Origin: Sthenelais limicola
Lineage: Eukaryota; Annelida; Polychaeta; Phyllodocida; Sigalionidae
DNA: 64,000 nucleotides
Direction of reading: 5' to 3'
Assembly (NCBI GenBank): GCA_942159475.1
Contig: OW804094.1
Location: 133,162,755-133,226,754, forward strand
A model generated the notes under the pieces. That model worked only from the letters and a program-made list of their open reading frames with translations. It did no database searches and had not been told where the DNA came from. Made by a program: the position numbers and the translations under genes. This document shows, one piece after another, positions 13,532 to 25,100 of this stretch; the first letter of the stretch is position 1; the number at the start of each line of letters is the position of its first letter.

Positions 13532-16500
13532 GTAAGTTGATTACCTTTCATGTTTCAACATTTCAAGAAGGTCACCTGGTTTGGGGATAGCATTGCGCTA
13601 TTACATCTGCTTCATAAACTTATAGCTGTCCTTCGCTTTGGTTTTGGAACTGATTTGTATGCATTTTTCTGACGTCGTCTTTGAGTGTAATTGTCTGACA
13701 GTCATTCTGTGATAGACGTTTTACTTGCCACAAATTTTGAAAATCAGTATTTGCTGATGCTCTTTTCAGTGAAAACATGTCTGCGCTTGTACATCGTGAA
13801 TTACATTTGTCAATCTTTCTGGAATAGTTTCTGTCCTTAGAATTATGCGCACTTTTCTGTGCATTGATATGTTCTATAAGTATAACTAGTGATTTTCTTA
13901 AAGGTACGATTCCACTGGATCGCTTGTATATGTGCTCATGTCTCGCTCTTGCTGCGCTTGTTTATAGTGCGCTTGTCATGCGCTTTTCATCCGCTAATAT
14001 TTTTGACCCAAGATAAGCGTAGAGCGATTCTACTGGTCCGCTTGTTTCCTTTTGAAATCAATAGCAAATGCGTTTGTGCGCTCTTGGTCCGCTAGTTTAA
14101 CAGGCAGAAAAAGTGGCGTGTTGTTGCGCTCAAATCAAACACGTCAGACATTAGCGCAACGTCCAAAAGAAGCGCAAAAGTAGCAGTTTTTAAGAGCGTA
14201 TAGAAAGCGCAGTAACAAATTCTATTGGACCGCTCTGGTTTCGCTCTAAATTCGCTTGTTAGGCGCTCTGGGAAATAAAAAGAGCGGCCATAAGAGCGGG
14301 CCAAAAGAGCAAGCCAGTGGAATCGCAGCCTTAAGGTACGATTCCACTGGTTCGCTTATACATGTGCTCATGGCTCGCTCTTGCTGCGCTTGTTTAGAGG
14401 GCGCTTGTCATTTGCTCTTCATCCACTAATATTTTTAGCGCAATACAAGCGCAGAGCGATTCTACTGGTGCGCTTGTTTCCTATATGAAATCAATGTTAA
14501 ATCACTTGGTCTGCTCTTACTGCGCTCTTGGATCGCTACTAAAAGCCATGGAAAGAGCGCTGTGTAGTTGCGCTTATATCAAACACGTCAGACATGAGCG
14601 CAACGTCCTGCGCTCTTCTAAAGAAGCGCAAATAGCTGTTTTTAAGAGCGTATAGAAAGCACACTTACCGATTCTATTAGACCGCTCTGGTTTCGCTCTA
14701 TCTTCGCTTGTTATGCGCTTGGGGAAATGAAAAGAGCGGGCCATGAGCGGTCCACAAGAGCGAGCCAGTGGAATCGCAGCCTTACACTACTTTGTGGATG
14801 TGCATATAGTACTTATATTCTTTTTTATGTCATACTTTTTAGCTGTAATTTTGGAATGTTGTAATTTGTATATATATATTCTTCTTTTGTTGCATGTTTA
14901 CATTTTTGCTGGTTTAATGCTTGCACCTCAAACTTACTAATTTGTGTCCGTCTGTGTGTCGATGCCTGGCGTCATCGCTACAGGTTCGGTTGTGTTGACA
15001 GGTGAGAGAGACAGAATGGACCCTGCCCGTTTCCAGGAGGGGGGAGTCAGCTTCAAGGCCAAGCTTATAGGCATTGAGAGTGTGCCCGACGCCCGCGGAG
15101 ACAAGATGTGCCAGGAGGCCATGCAGAAATTGAAGGGCATGGTCAAAACAGCTAAGGCACACAAACCCAAGATCACTGTCAATGTGTCCCTGGAAGGTCT
15201 GAAACTCATCGATGAAATCTCGCAGGTTGGTTGTTCTCACCTGGGAAAGCTCACGCTTGCCAGTTTATTTTATAATCGCTTACAAATTTAACAAGACTTA
15301 GTAATCATGGCATATACATTTGAGAGCATTTGAGAGCATTTACAATACATACCGTTTTTTCTAAGGGGAAAAAATATATGTAGATATTTTATGAAGGTAA
15401 AATTCAGCTCTCTCAATCCTGTACATGTATAACATAATAAAGTTACATTAAATGTATTAGATATGATAATGCGCTTATCATCTCAATATTAATTAGTATG
15501 ATAAACTTACTTCAATCATGGAGTTATTTAGTAACATTTTGAATCACCTTGGTGCTCCCATCCTTTATTACTGTAATTAATTGATATTTGTGTCATTTTA
15601 CTTGTGTCTAACAGGCCGTCATCCATCATCATGCAGTCCACAAGATTTCATTCATTTCACGGGATGTTACTGACGCAAGGGCCTTTGGCTACATCTATGG
15701 TCTGGGAGAGGGCAAACACCAGTTCTTTGGGATCAAGACAGAGAAACCAGTAAGGAATAAATGCTGAGGTCTTCCATTATAAGATTCATTCGTTCATTCA
15801 TTCATTTGTTTGTTCATAATAAATACATACTACATTGATATGTATGGAATATCTCCGAGGTAGTAGGTGTGTGTGACCCCTGGTCTCTATGATTACTGCT
15901 TCCACCTAGCGTAAAGCTTGGGGACTTATGGTCCTTAATGATATTACTAATAATTCATAATCCATATCTTACATGTATTAATATTTACCGTTATGATGTT
16001 GCATAAGGTTACGTAATACCTATATTATAAAATGAGGATAAAGTAGTCGTGACAACATACATGTATACATACATACATACATACATACATACATACATAC
16101 GTATGTATGTATACATTCATTCATTCATGTATACATACATACATTCATTCATTCATTTATCACCCTCTGCATCTGGTGTATTTGTCCAGGAATTTAGATT
16201 TTTGTCGCAAACTAAATTTTGCATAGTTCTTTTAAAGTATAAGCACAATTATCTTTTGATATTTTTATATGAATATTTTCCATATTTACACCAATAACCA
16301 ATACTCGATTCCTGTTCCACTCAATGATTCCTTTATCATATGATAAATACCGAAGTTTTTATTTCCCACACTCCAATGACAGGCTGAAGGTTTGGTGCTC
16401 ACTCTTCGTGACCTTTTCCAAGTCGTCTTTGAGATGAAAAAGCAAGAAGTCGAGGCCGCTAAAGCCCGCAAGCAGCAAAAGGATGATGAGAGTCCTAATG

Positions 16501-19500
16501 ATGGTAAATCTGAGAAGCCTGCTGTTCAAAATGCTGGCGACGTAAGTAACATAAAATTTTATTTTATTCAAGTTATTCTCATAGCATACAAGTTGCATAC
16601 TTCCCTCAGCTATATGTGTACCGACTGTGGTGTTCTGGTGTCTGACATCTATATCCAATTTCTTTCATTCAAAACATAATTATGTTGACCGATATTTTCT
16701 TGTTCATATATTTCATCTATATCATATCATATTTTTATCCTTCGTATTGATTGTCGTTCATTCATACCACCGGCACAACAACCCGGGCATTAGTGTATAC
16801 GCCATACTCACTCTGGGAGTGTCATCCGATTTGTACTTTAATTCCCATCTAATGTTTGTAAAGAACACCAGGAAAATCTTTCATGTTTCAGGATGGTAAA
16901 TTCAAATCCATGTTGTTTGACTCACTTATCGATTTGAAGAGCCCTTCTCAGGTGGGTGTGAGAGAGCTTGGCTCCTTGCTCGACGCATGACATTGTAACG
17001 AATAACACTCATTTACCAACATTCATCAACTGCAAATAGCATGAACTTATATGTATATATATGTAGCCTTAACATCCAGTTCTCACAGCTCATCTTTCTT
17101 TTGTGCCCACATACAACTCAGGAATCATTTGCCGTCGTGTACAGCACCGCGTGGTGTTCTATGGTTCTGAAAAGCCCATTACTATCCATTGTGGTGTCTT
17201 TTTGGCTTTATGATAACCCTGGGACTGAAGTCATCTCATTTCATTTCATCTCAAATGAAGCGATTGTTTTCTACATGAGTTCTGGGACAGATTATTTGGG
17301 TTATGTGTGGAAATTATGACATCCTTATAGCTTTCAATTCATAGACCAATCCTTGGAAAGACTGCTTAAGTTCTTCAGGGGTATGTTCTGGTGTCTTATC
17401 CGATATCCCTGATTCTCCGAAAGTACTTGTTGAAAATGTGCTTCCCTTGTCTCATTATATTCTATGGAATTTCAATATGTATTTGGGGATTCAGTGCGGT
17501 AGGGTTTTTTTTCATATCAATGAATAAATTCTGACGAAAAGTCTTCTAGAGAAGGGAAATAATTTTTGTGATTTCTTTAACATTTCCCCTCCACATGGCT
17601 TATTCATGCTGTGGCACTCATTATCAATGTCGAATGTTTTTTTTCTTTTTTCTTTTTAATTCGAATTTTCAACTTTTCCACTCAAAAGCCTAATTATTTT
17701 TTGATGTTAGAAATCCTCACGTTGTTATTAGTTCAATCCAATTTATAGTCTTGACACTTTGCGCTGGCTCTGAGTGATTTGTGGTAATTGTGATTTCATG
17801 GGTTGTTCTAGAAATATTCTTTACATTTTAGAAATATTTGTAGTCTGTACTGTTGTCAAGTGTACTTCTTCAATCTTCTCTTTGCTATTACACTAGTTCT
17901 GGTCATTATACCCACTCCTAATTGTTTGACCGATCTAACTAAACAGAATACTAGTAAATCGTGGTGAACTGGTCTATGATTTAATTGACAATTAGAGATG
18001 CTACCATCGCTATCAAATTAACGTTGGACCTACCGAGTATGTTGAAAGAAATACTCTAGCTTGCGTATGGACTTCTGTACATGTGGTTACATATATACAA
18101 CTCATATATTAACCCTACACTTTCTATGTGTATATAAGCTGGGAAAACTGTTAAGTGTCATAATACCCTGTCTGGTGTTAATGCCTTGTAACAAGTATGT
18201 GCTCTTCGCCTTATATGACGTGCTTTAATAATAACTTTCCGGCTGTGGCTTTTGTTTCAGCATAACCAAGGCTTACCTCGATGGCTGACTGCGTGTATTA
18301 TATACCCAACACACATTTCCCTCTCACTGCATTAAAGCAACAGAATTCTAAGTAAAACCACCTCAACAAATACACTAACCAGAACAATATTCGGTCACTC
18401 CGCTTGGCAGGCACATGTATTTGTGTGTGTGCTCTCCTTCAATACCACCATGCTAAGAATCCTCAAGAAACCAAAATACCAATCCAGGATCTCGCCAAAC
18501 AAACCGAGCTTGTTACACGAGGTGAATTCTGTTGCTTTAACTCTAGCTAATTTCTCGTGGAGATCCGCCACACATTCCTTTAACTGCGTGTTTGCTGCTT
18601 TCAGGTTTCCAGACATTCATACTTCAGACATAGACAAAGACAAAGATACAGACTAAATAACTATGCTGCTTGTGTGAGTATGGCCAGGCCGCCGAGGGTA
18701 CCCGCATGTCACCCTCCCAATATTAGTTACTTGGGTTCCTTTTTTCATCCATGTCGTACTTCAATAGCTCTAGCTTCTGGTAATCAATCGTATATAGTCT
18801 CATCTCTTTGATTTGATTTTTATTTGTATTGGTTTTAAGCATTTCCCCCCAAACGAGTCCCTTTTGATTTAGTCCTGTCTTGCAGACATGTTTAGATGCT
18901 ATACATTTTATATACATCTTCAACATCTCTCCCTGAATATGAGTTCATACCATATAATAGGATTTGTAGGCGTGCCTATTGGATCTGACTTGCTCTTCTT
19001 AGTTTTGTTCGAGCTGTAATAGTCGTTCTTCTTCCTTCCGATTTAGTCTCTACCTTCTATAGGAATTGATGGAACTGTGACCAGAGCATAGTATTAGAAT
19101 GAGAATTTGCAATCGCTTGTACTTCTTATTTATGACCGGGAATTTCTCCCCCGTGTACCAAAATGTTAAACCATCGTTCATTCTTTGTGAGAGTCGTTTG
19201 TGATCAGAACGAATGATTAAACTGAGTTTCGTGGATGCTCTAGACGCATCTTGGGAGGGATTTTGCTTCACTTTCATTGTCTTTTTGTCTTATCTTATGT
19301 GCATGTGCTACTAATTTAAACAATTTTTTATCACATGTTTTGAACTTTTTTCTAACCACGTTTTGCTCCCTTTCAGTTGTACGTTAGAATGTATTAAGAA
19401 TGTTGTGTTGTTTGTGATAACATATTAAAACAACCGTATTTTCTAGCCGGACCTTACAATTACCCTTATTTATTTCTCAATGGACTATCAGCATGGTATT

Positions 19501-22073
19501 TTAGATATTAATGTTTATAAACATTTCATTTATAGTTTTTCGTCCTTGTGTGTTTCTTTCCTGTTTACGGATGCAAATTGAAGCCTGGAATGAATCATGG
19601 AACTGCTATCCTAATTACATCTTTAATTTAGTCATACTAGACGAAGTATCTTTTGTTTCTCTTGTTTTTGGTTCCGTCTACCTATGCTTTGCAGTGCACG
19701 TATGCATGTTATTATTTTATTTTCGGTTGTGTGTAGGGTGGGAATGCAGACCAGGCAAAGGACGAAGCGAAAAAAATAGAAGAAAGTTCGTCGGCGGCTA
19801 ATCTATTAGCCCTTGAGACTCAGCTCCTCAACTTGGAAGGGGTAAGAAGTTTCCCCCGATAGGGCCAAGCGTACCAGCTTGTTAAGCAACCAAAATTTAA
19901 TGTAATTCATTAATATCAAAAGATCAATTGGGCCAAGCGTTCCAGCTGGTTAAGTAGCCAAAATTTAATGTGATTCATTAATATTGGAAGATCAATTAGG
20001 ATTTTTAAGCAAATATACTTTATTGCAAATGAAATTGATCATCCACTCTTGAAATCAAGAATGTCGAATAATTCTATCAGAAACACTATTATTTACATAG
20101 ATCTTTCTCCAAGAACACATTTTCGTCAGCGTTATATTTAGGATCATCGATATTACACGTGTTTCATGTATCTACACTTTTTTGACGCACGGGACAATAA
20201 TCCAAATTGTTTCACTTACTTATCTAACCTACTAATATCCTCATCTGCCTTCTGAAAGGGAAAGCCCAAATCCGACGATTTCATCCACCGCCTTTACACA
20301 GGAAGACCTGACCTATACCTCCCGTACTTCCCCTATCTCTACGCATACGGTGTTGCACAAATTAGACAAACCGCTATGGTAACTTCATAGTATTAGTTGG
20401 GGATCTTCTTAAGTGTTGTATTAAGAAGTTGATTATTGTTACGCATTACCATTATGTTTTTGTTGTTCGCATTGTAACTCCTTTCCAGCTAGTCTAAGCC
20501 GTATTACATCCACACCCATTCTCCATGTAATCAACCAATAGCAAAGTATTATACAGGCTGCGCTGATGAAAAAAGGATATGGCAGCTGTTCTTCGTCACA
20601 ATTTGCACATATTTTCGTCACATTTTTTCCTGTGATCCATGATGAGATTTCACCCGTTACGAAAGTGCTTATTATTAAACCTTTTCTACACATATATAAA
20701 CCAAAAATAGAGAGAATGATTGCTTTGACAATAGGCCGCTGAGATTTAATTACTTCTAATCGTGTATAGAAGGGTGGCTTTTTTCTAACCGCTGGTTCGG
20801 GTATGCTTCCTTTCTCTGCAGACGTTTGAGCAGGTTGACGCCTTCTCACCCGCTGCCGCTGGTTCTGCCGCTTCCGCAGCCGCCGCTCCACAGTTTCCCG
20901 TCAGTTTTGACCAGCCTAACCAGTCTCCCGGTGCTCAGCGTGTAGGTCTTATTTACCACAGCTCTGTAAAAGACAAGAAAAAACAAACTAGACTATTGAA
21001 AGTGGCAAATGTTGCTTGTCCTCTATTCTTGACAAAACGTTGGATTGGAAGTTGGCTTTCATTCAGGCTAAATTGACGATTTTCTTGTTTTAATGAAAAT
21101 CCCAAATTACGACCATATGGGTGTTTCCAGTTATCTATGAATAATATAGACAACAAACAGTGTTCTGGTGTCGAATCGGGTGAAGAGGAAGAGTTCAGAC
21201 TTGCGGATCCTTTGCAATACCCAAATTGTTCTTACTACTCATTTTGACAGGATTCGTCATCGAAGTTTACGTAATACATCTAACCCTTTTAATTTTAACT
21301 ACCTGACTCTTCCTAAATAGAATTCACTAAATAGAATGGAATATGTATAAATATGTAGACTAACATGGAGTGCTTAATCGATACATGTTCGAATTACTAA
21401 TGGAGTGATTCCATTTACGGCAATTCAATTCCTGGCAGCGTTCCACACTTCCTTTTCTATTTACTATTGGTTTCTGGTTTGTAATATGAGAGGGGAACGC
21501 AGGAAATTATCAGTAATTTAGTTGCCCTCTGTGGAAAACCTCGTTTATGCTTCTGGTGTTAGTAACAGTGCCACGCGAACCATTCTCACTACTCATTTTG
21601 ACCCAGAAATTGAATAATGAAACATTCTTAACCTGTGAATCTAAGGATGATCTTCGTCTTCCTTGTTTTGGAACATGTCTTCTAAAAGTGGTTTGTATGT
21701 CACTGTGACGTATCTCATTTGTTTTTTTAAAATCTAAATCGAGTGGGGTTTTTTTTTAATAAAAGCGCTGTATTGTCCTTTCTTCCATTCTCTCCAGGAT
21801 CCATTCGCGACTCAGCAGAACCCAAATGCGGTACTGCTTGCACCTCCTCCAAATTATGGAACACAGCAGCAGCAGCAGAAGCAACCGATGCAACAGCAGC
21901 AACAGCCAGCATTCCCACCTTCAACCCAACCAGATCCATTCAATACCGACGCTTTCGGCCAGCCCCGCTTTGGCCAGGCTCCAGGCTTCAATGTCCAGCA
22001 GCAACCACAACAGCAAGCTTCCTTTGCCAATTTCCCACCTGTGGGTCAGCAGTCGCCACAACTTGTAGCCGCT

Positions 22074-22104
<31 letters not shown>

Positions 22105-25100
22105 CACAACAACAGCAGCAGCAGCAGCAACAGCAGCCGCCACAGGGTCAACAGGGTGGTTTTGGCGCAATGCCTCTTCAGAAAGATCCATTCAAGGACG
22201 ATCCTTTCTTTACTCCGTCTAACGGTGGGGGAGCAGGAAACGATCGTTACGCCGCCTTTTCCACCCTGGCTTCCCAGGCAGATTTCGGTGTGAACAACAC
22301 TGAAGCCTTCAACCAACGTCCTCAGCAAGCACCAGCTCAACCCGCGCCCTTGTTTGAGTCACTTCAACCAACTCCAGTGTCCTCAGCTGGCGACGTTCAA
22401 CAGGCCCCAGCGAGTCCCTCTATGAGTGCTCAAAGATCCTCTGATTTTGGCGCGAGCTCGGCCTTCCAAGACCTCGATAAACTTGCCGAATTCAAACCGG
22501 CAAGTCAGTATATTGACAGAAACCAGTTTTTCAAACCCAAGAAGGCACCACAACCAAGTCTAAGCGAGCTGAACCCACAACAGGTAGGCAGTCCTGACAT
22601 ATCTAACTCAAGTCCCAATCAGTCCCGCCGAAGACCAAAAGCATCTGCTTCGGCTGATTCTTTTGGGACCAGTCCAGCCACGGATCCTTTTGGCTCTGCA
22701 CCCTTCACCCAACCAGGTTCTTCATTTGATTCTAAAGAACCAGACCCCTTTGACACCACTGGTATACTTGCATTGGCCCAATCACAAGGGCCTTTTGATA
22801 GATCTGAATTAAAACCTTCAGCATTCGGATTAGCCAAGTTTCAGAGTTTGGATGTAAGCGCTAGTTCAAGTACCCCTCCCACTACCCGTAGTGATAAGTT
22901 GGTAAAGGACGGGACCACTAGCAGTAATGTAAGTACGCCAGATGAATTCAGCTTACCATCTCCCGAACTGCCACCCCCTCCATTGCCAAAACAAGGAGCC
23001 ATGGAAATGCTTGATGAAGCTCCTGCTCCACCTCCTCGGCCCTCATTCGCTACAAGACCATCAATGGCTAGGCAAAAAACGATAGACGTCGGAGCCATGT
23101 CCAGAAAAGGACTAAAAGAAAGTATATTCAGCAGGCAAGCTACAGTTGACTTTGCTGAAGAAACACCTCCGGCTATTCCTCCTAGGCCTCCCAGCTCAGG
23201 TCCCACCTCGCAGCCGATGAGCCTTCCAGAGACTCCTCCCCCTGTACACACTCCGCCTCCCCTTCCCCACCACACCCCACCTACCCGCCATAGACCAATG
23301 CCTGCTCCCCAACACACCCCTCCCCCTCTGCCCAAGCATGATCCATTCCAGAGTCAAACGCTTCCACGACAGCACACCTTGCCATCACATAGCCAACACA
23401 CGAGTATGACTTTGTCAAGGCAAACTACTCTGCCAACTTATAGGAGAGCACCTCTCACTCCTCCTACGTTAAGTAGACAACCGCACAATCCCCCTGTACT
23501 CCCACAACAAGACCAATTTACCTTCCCTCCCTTCGATGCAAAAGCTTCTCCTCCACCATTCCAAGCATTCACGAAAAAGGATACATTCATGGCTACGCCG
23601 CCAGGTTCTCCGCGATCATTACCCAGGGGAAACGCTATGCTTGCAAATCAACCATCTGCATCACCACCTCTTACTGTTAAGCAAGATGCATTCCCTACTG
23701 TCTGGCAAGATAGCTCAAGCTTTGGACAGCCTTCACCTACAGCCAGTCCTACGCCTGGTTTCAGTCCCTCTCCTACAGGGACATCCATGGTAGCTAGACC
23801 AAGACCTAGGCCCCGTCCACGAACCCCCGGTGGACCCCAGCAAAGCCCCACCCTTTCTCAAGTACCAGAAGATGCTAGATCTCCTCCTGTAACCCACACC
23901 ACACCCCCGGTTGCCAGAAGCGTCTCCCAGCCTGGCAACCAGTCATCCCCTGATCCCTTTAGCCGTGACACTATAACCAGGCACTCTGAGCGATTCCCCG
24001 CGGACAATTTTGCCCGAGAAGCCCCTCTCCGACAGTCAGATCGCACTGATGTACAAACTGCTGCACGCAGAGTTGATAGCGTTAAGGCAATGTTAAGGAA
24101 CAATCAGTCTGAACCAGTGTTTAGTGTATTAGCCACAGAGACAATCACCGTTCAACCTGAGCGACCTAAGGAGGAGGACAGGGACTCGAGTAGCTCTGCC
24201 ACTGCATCTCAAGAATCTAAAGCTGATCCATTCCCAGAAGGAGTGGATCCTTTCATTGATGACTCTCCCATCGATCCTTTCTCAGAGAACGATCCCTTCA
24301 ACAATGATCTATCACAGCAACCTGTTGCATTCAGAACCAAGGCCATTGGTTCCAAAGACTCTGAATCTGTCAAAGGGAGCGTAAGTGATCCCTTTGTCGA
24401 AGATCCATTTGCCAATGATCCATTCTTCACATCAGGTGGGAAGGGTACCCCTGTGGTATCCTCGCCTGCTCTCAGTCGACAGACCCGTAAAAAGAGTCAA
24501 GATTCCACACACAGCGACATGAGCCGTAGCCGCACCACCTCGGAGCGGTCGACCAGTGAATCCCAACACGAGAGCAGTGTGGATCCCTTTAGCACTGCAC
24601 CTATGGGAAAAGGTGAAGTCAATTCAAAATTAAAAGCAGACCCGTCAGCAAGTTCTATGGCGGCAGACCCATTCGTTGTAGACTGGGGTGTTGGGACCAA
24701 ATCCAAAGCTAGCTCAGATAACACTTCCAGCCAGGATGGGCATCATTCTGATAGTTTTAAGAACCAGTCAAATGTTTCATCTGCTAGTGATTTAGCCGAA
24801 GCACAGGTATCTAAATCAACTACTGACCAAGATCCCTTTGACTCCACGGTGAATGGTGTATCAGATTCAGAGAGCACAAGAACAGACTCAGCTAGTTTAC
24901 ACTCGGACCCTTTTGCTTCTTTAGATCCCTTCAAGTTTGCACTAGGCAGTAAGAAACCTGAACAGTCCTCATGGCCCACTGTACCTTCATCAACCAATCA
25001 GTTTCTCCACAGTGATTCACCCCGAACTATGTCGCCCTTCCGCGACCCATTTGTGGTAGACCCAAGTCTTAAAGTAAATGGATCTAGCCAGTCAGACCAT

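Noticed and set aside
18395..18616. Minus-strand 73-codon ORF with a coiled-coil-like start ([20 protein letters not shown])
   Set aside because: Short, inside a Dab intron, no known family and no supporting splice partner; could be a decayed element.
21921..22340. Leucine/valine-rich minus-strand ORFs opposite the polyGln region
   Set aside because: Complement of CAG/CAA repeats in the Dab exon; pure shadows.
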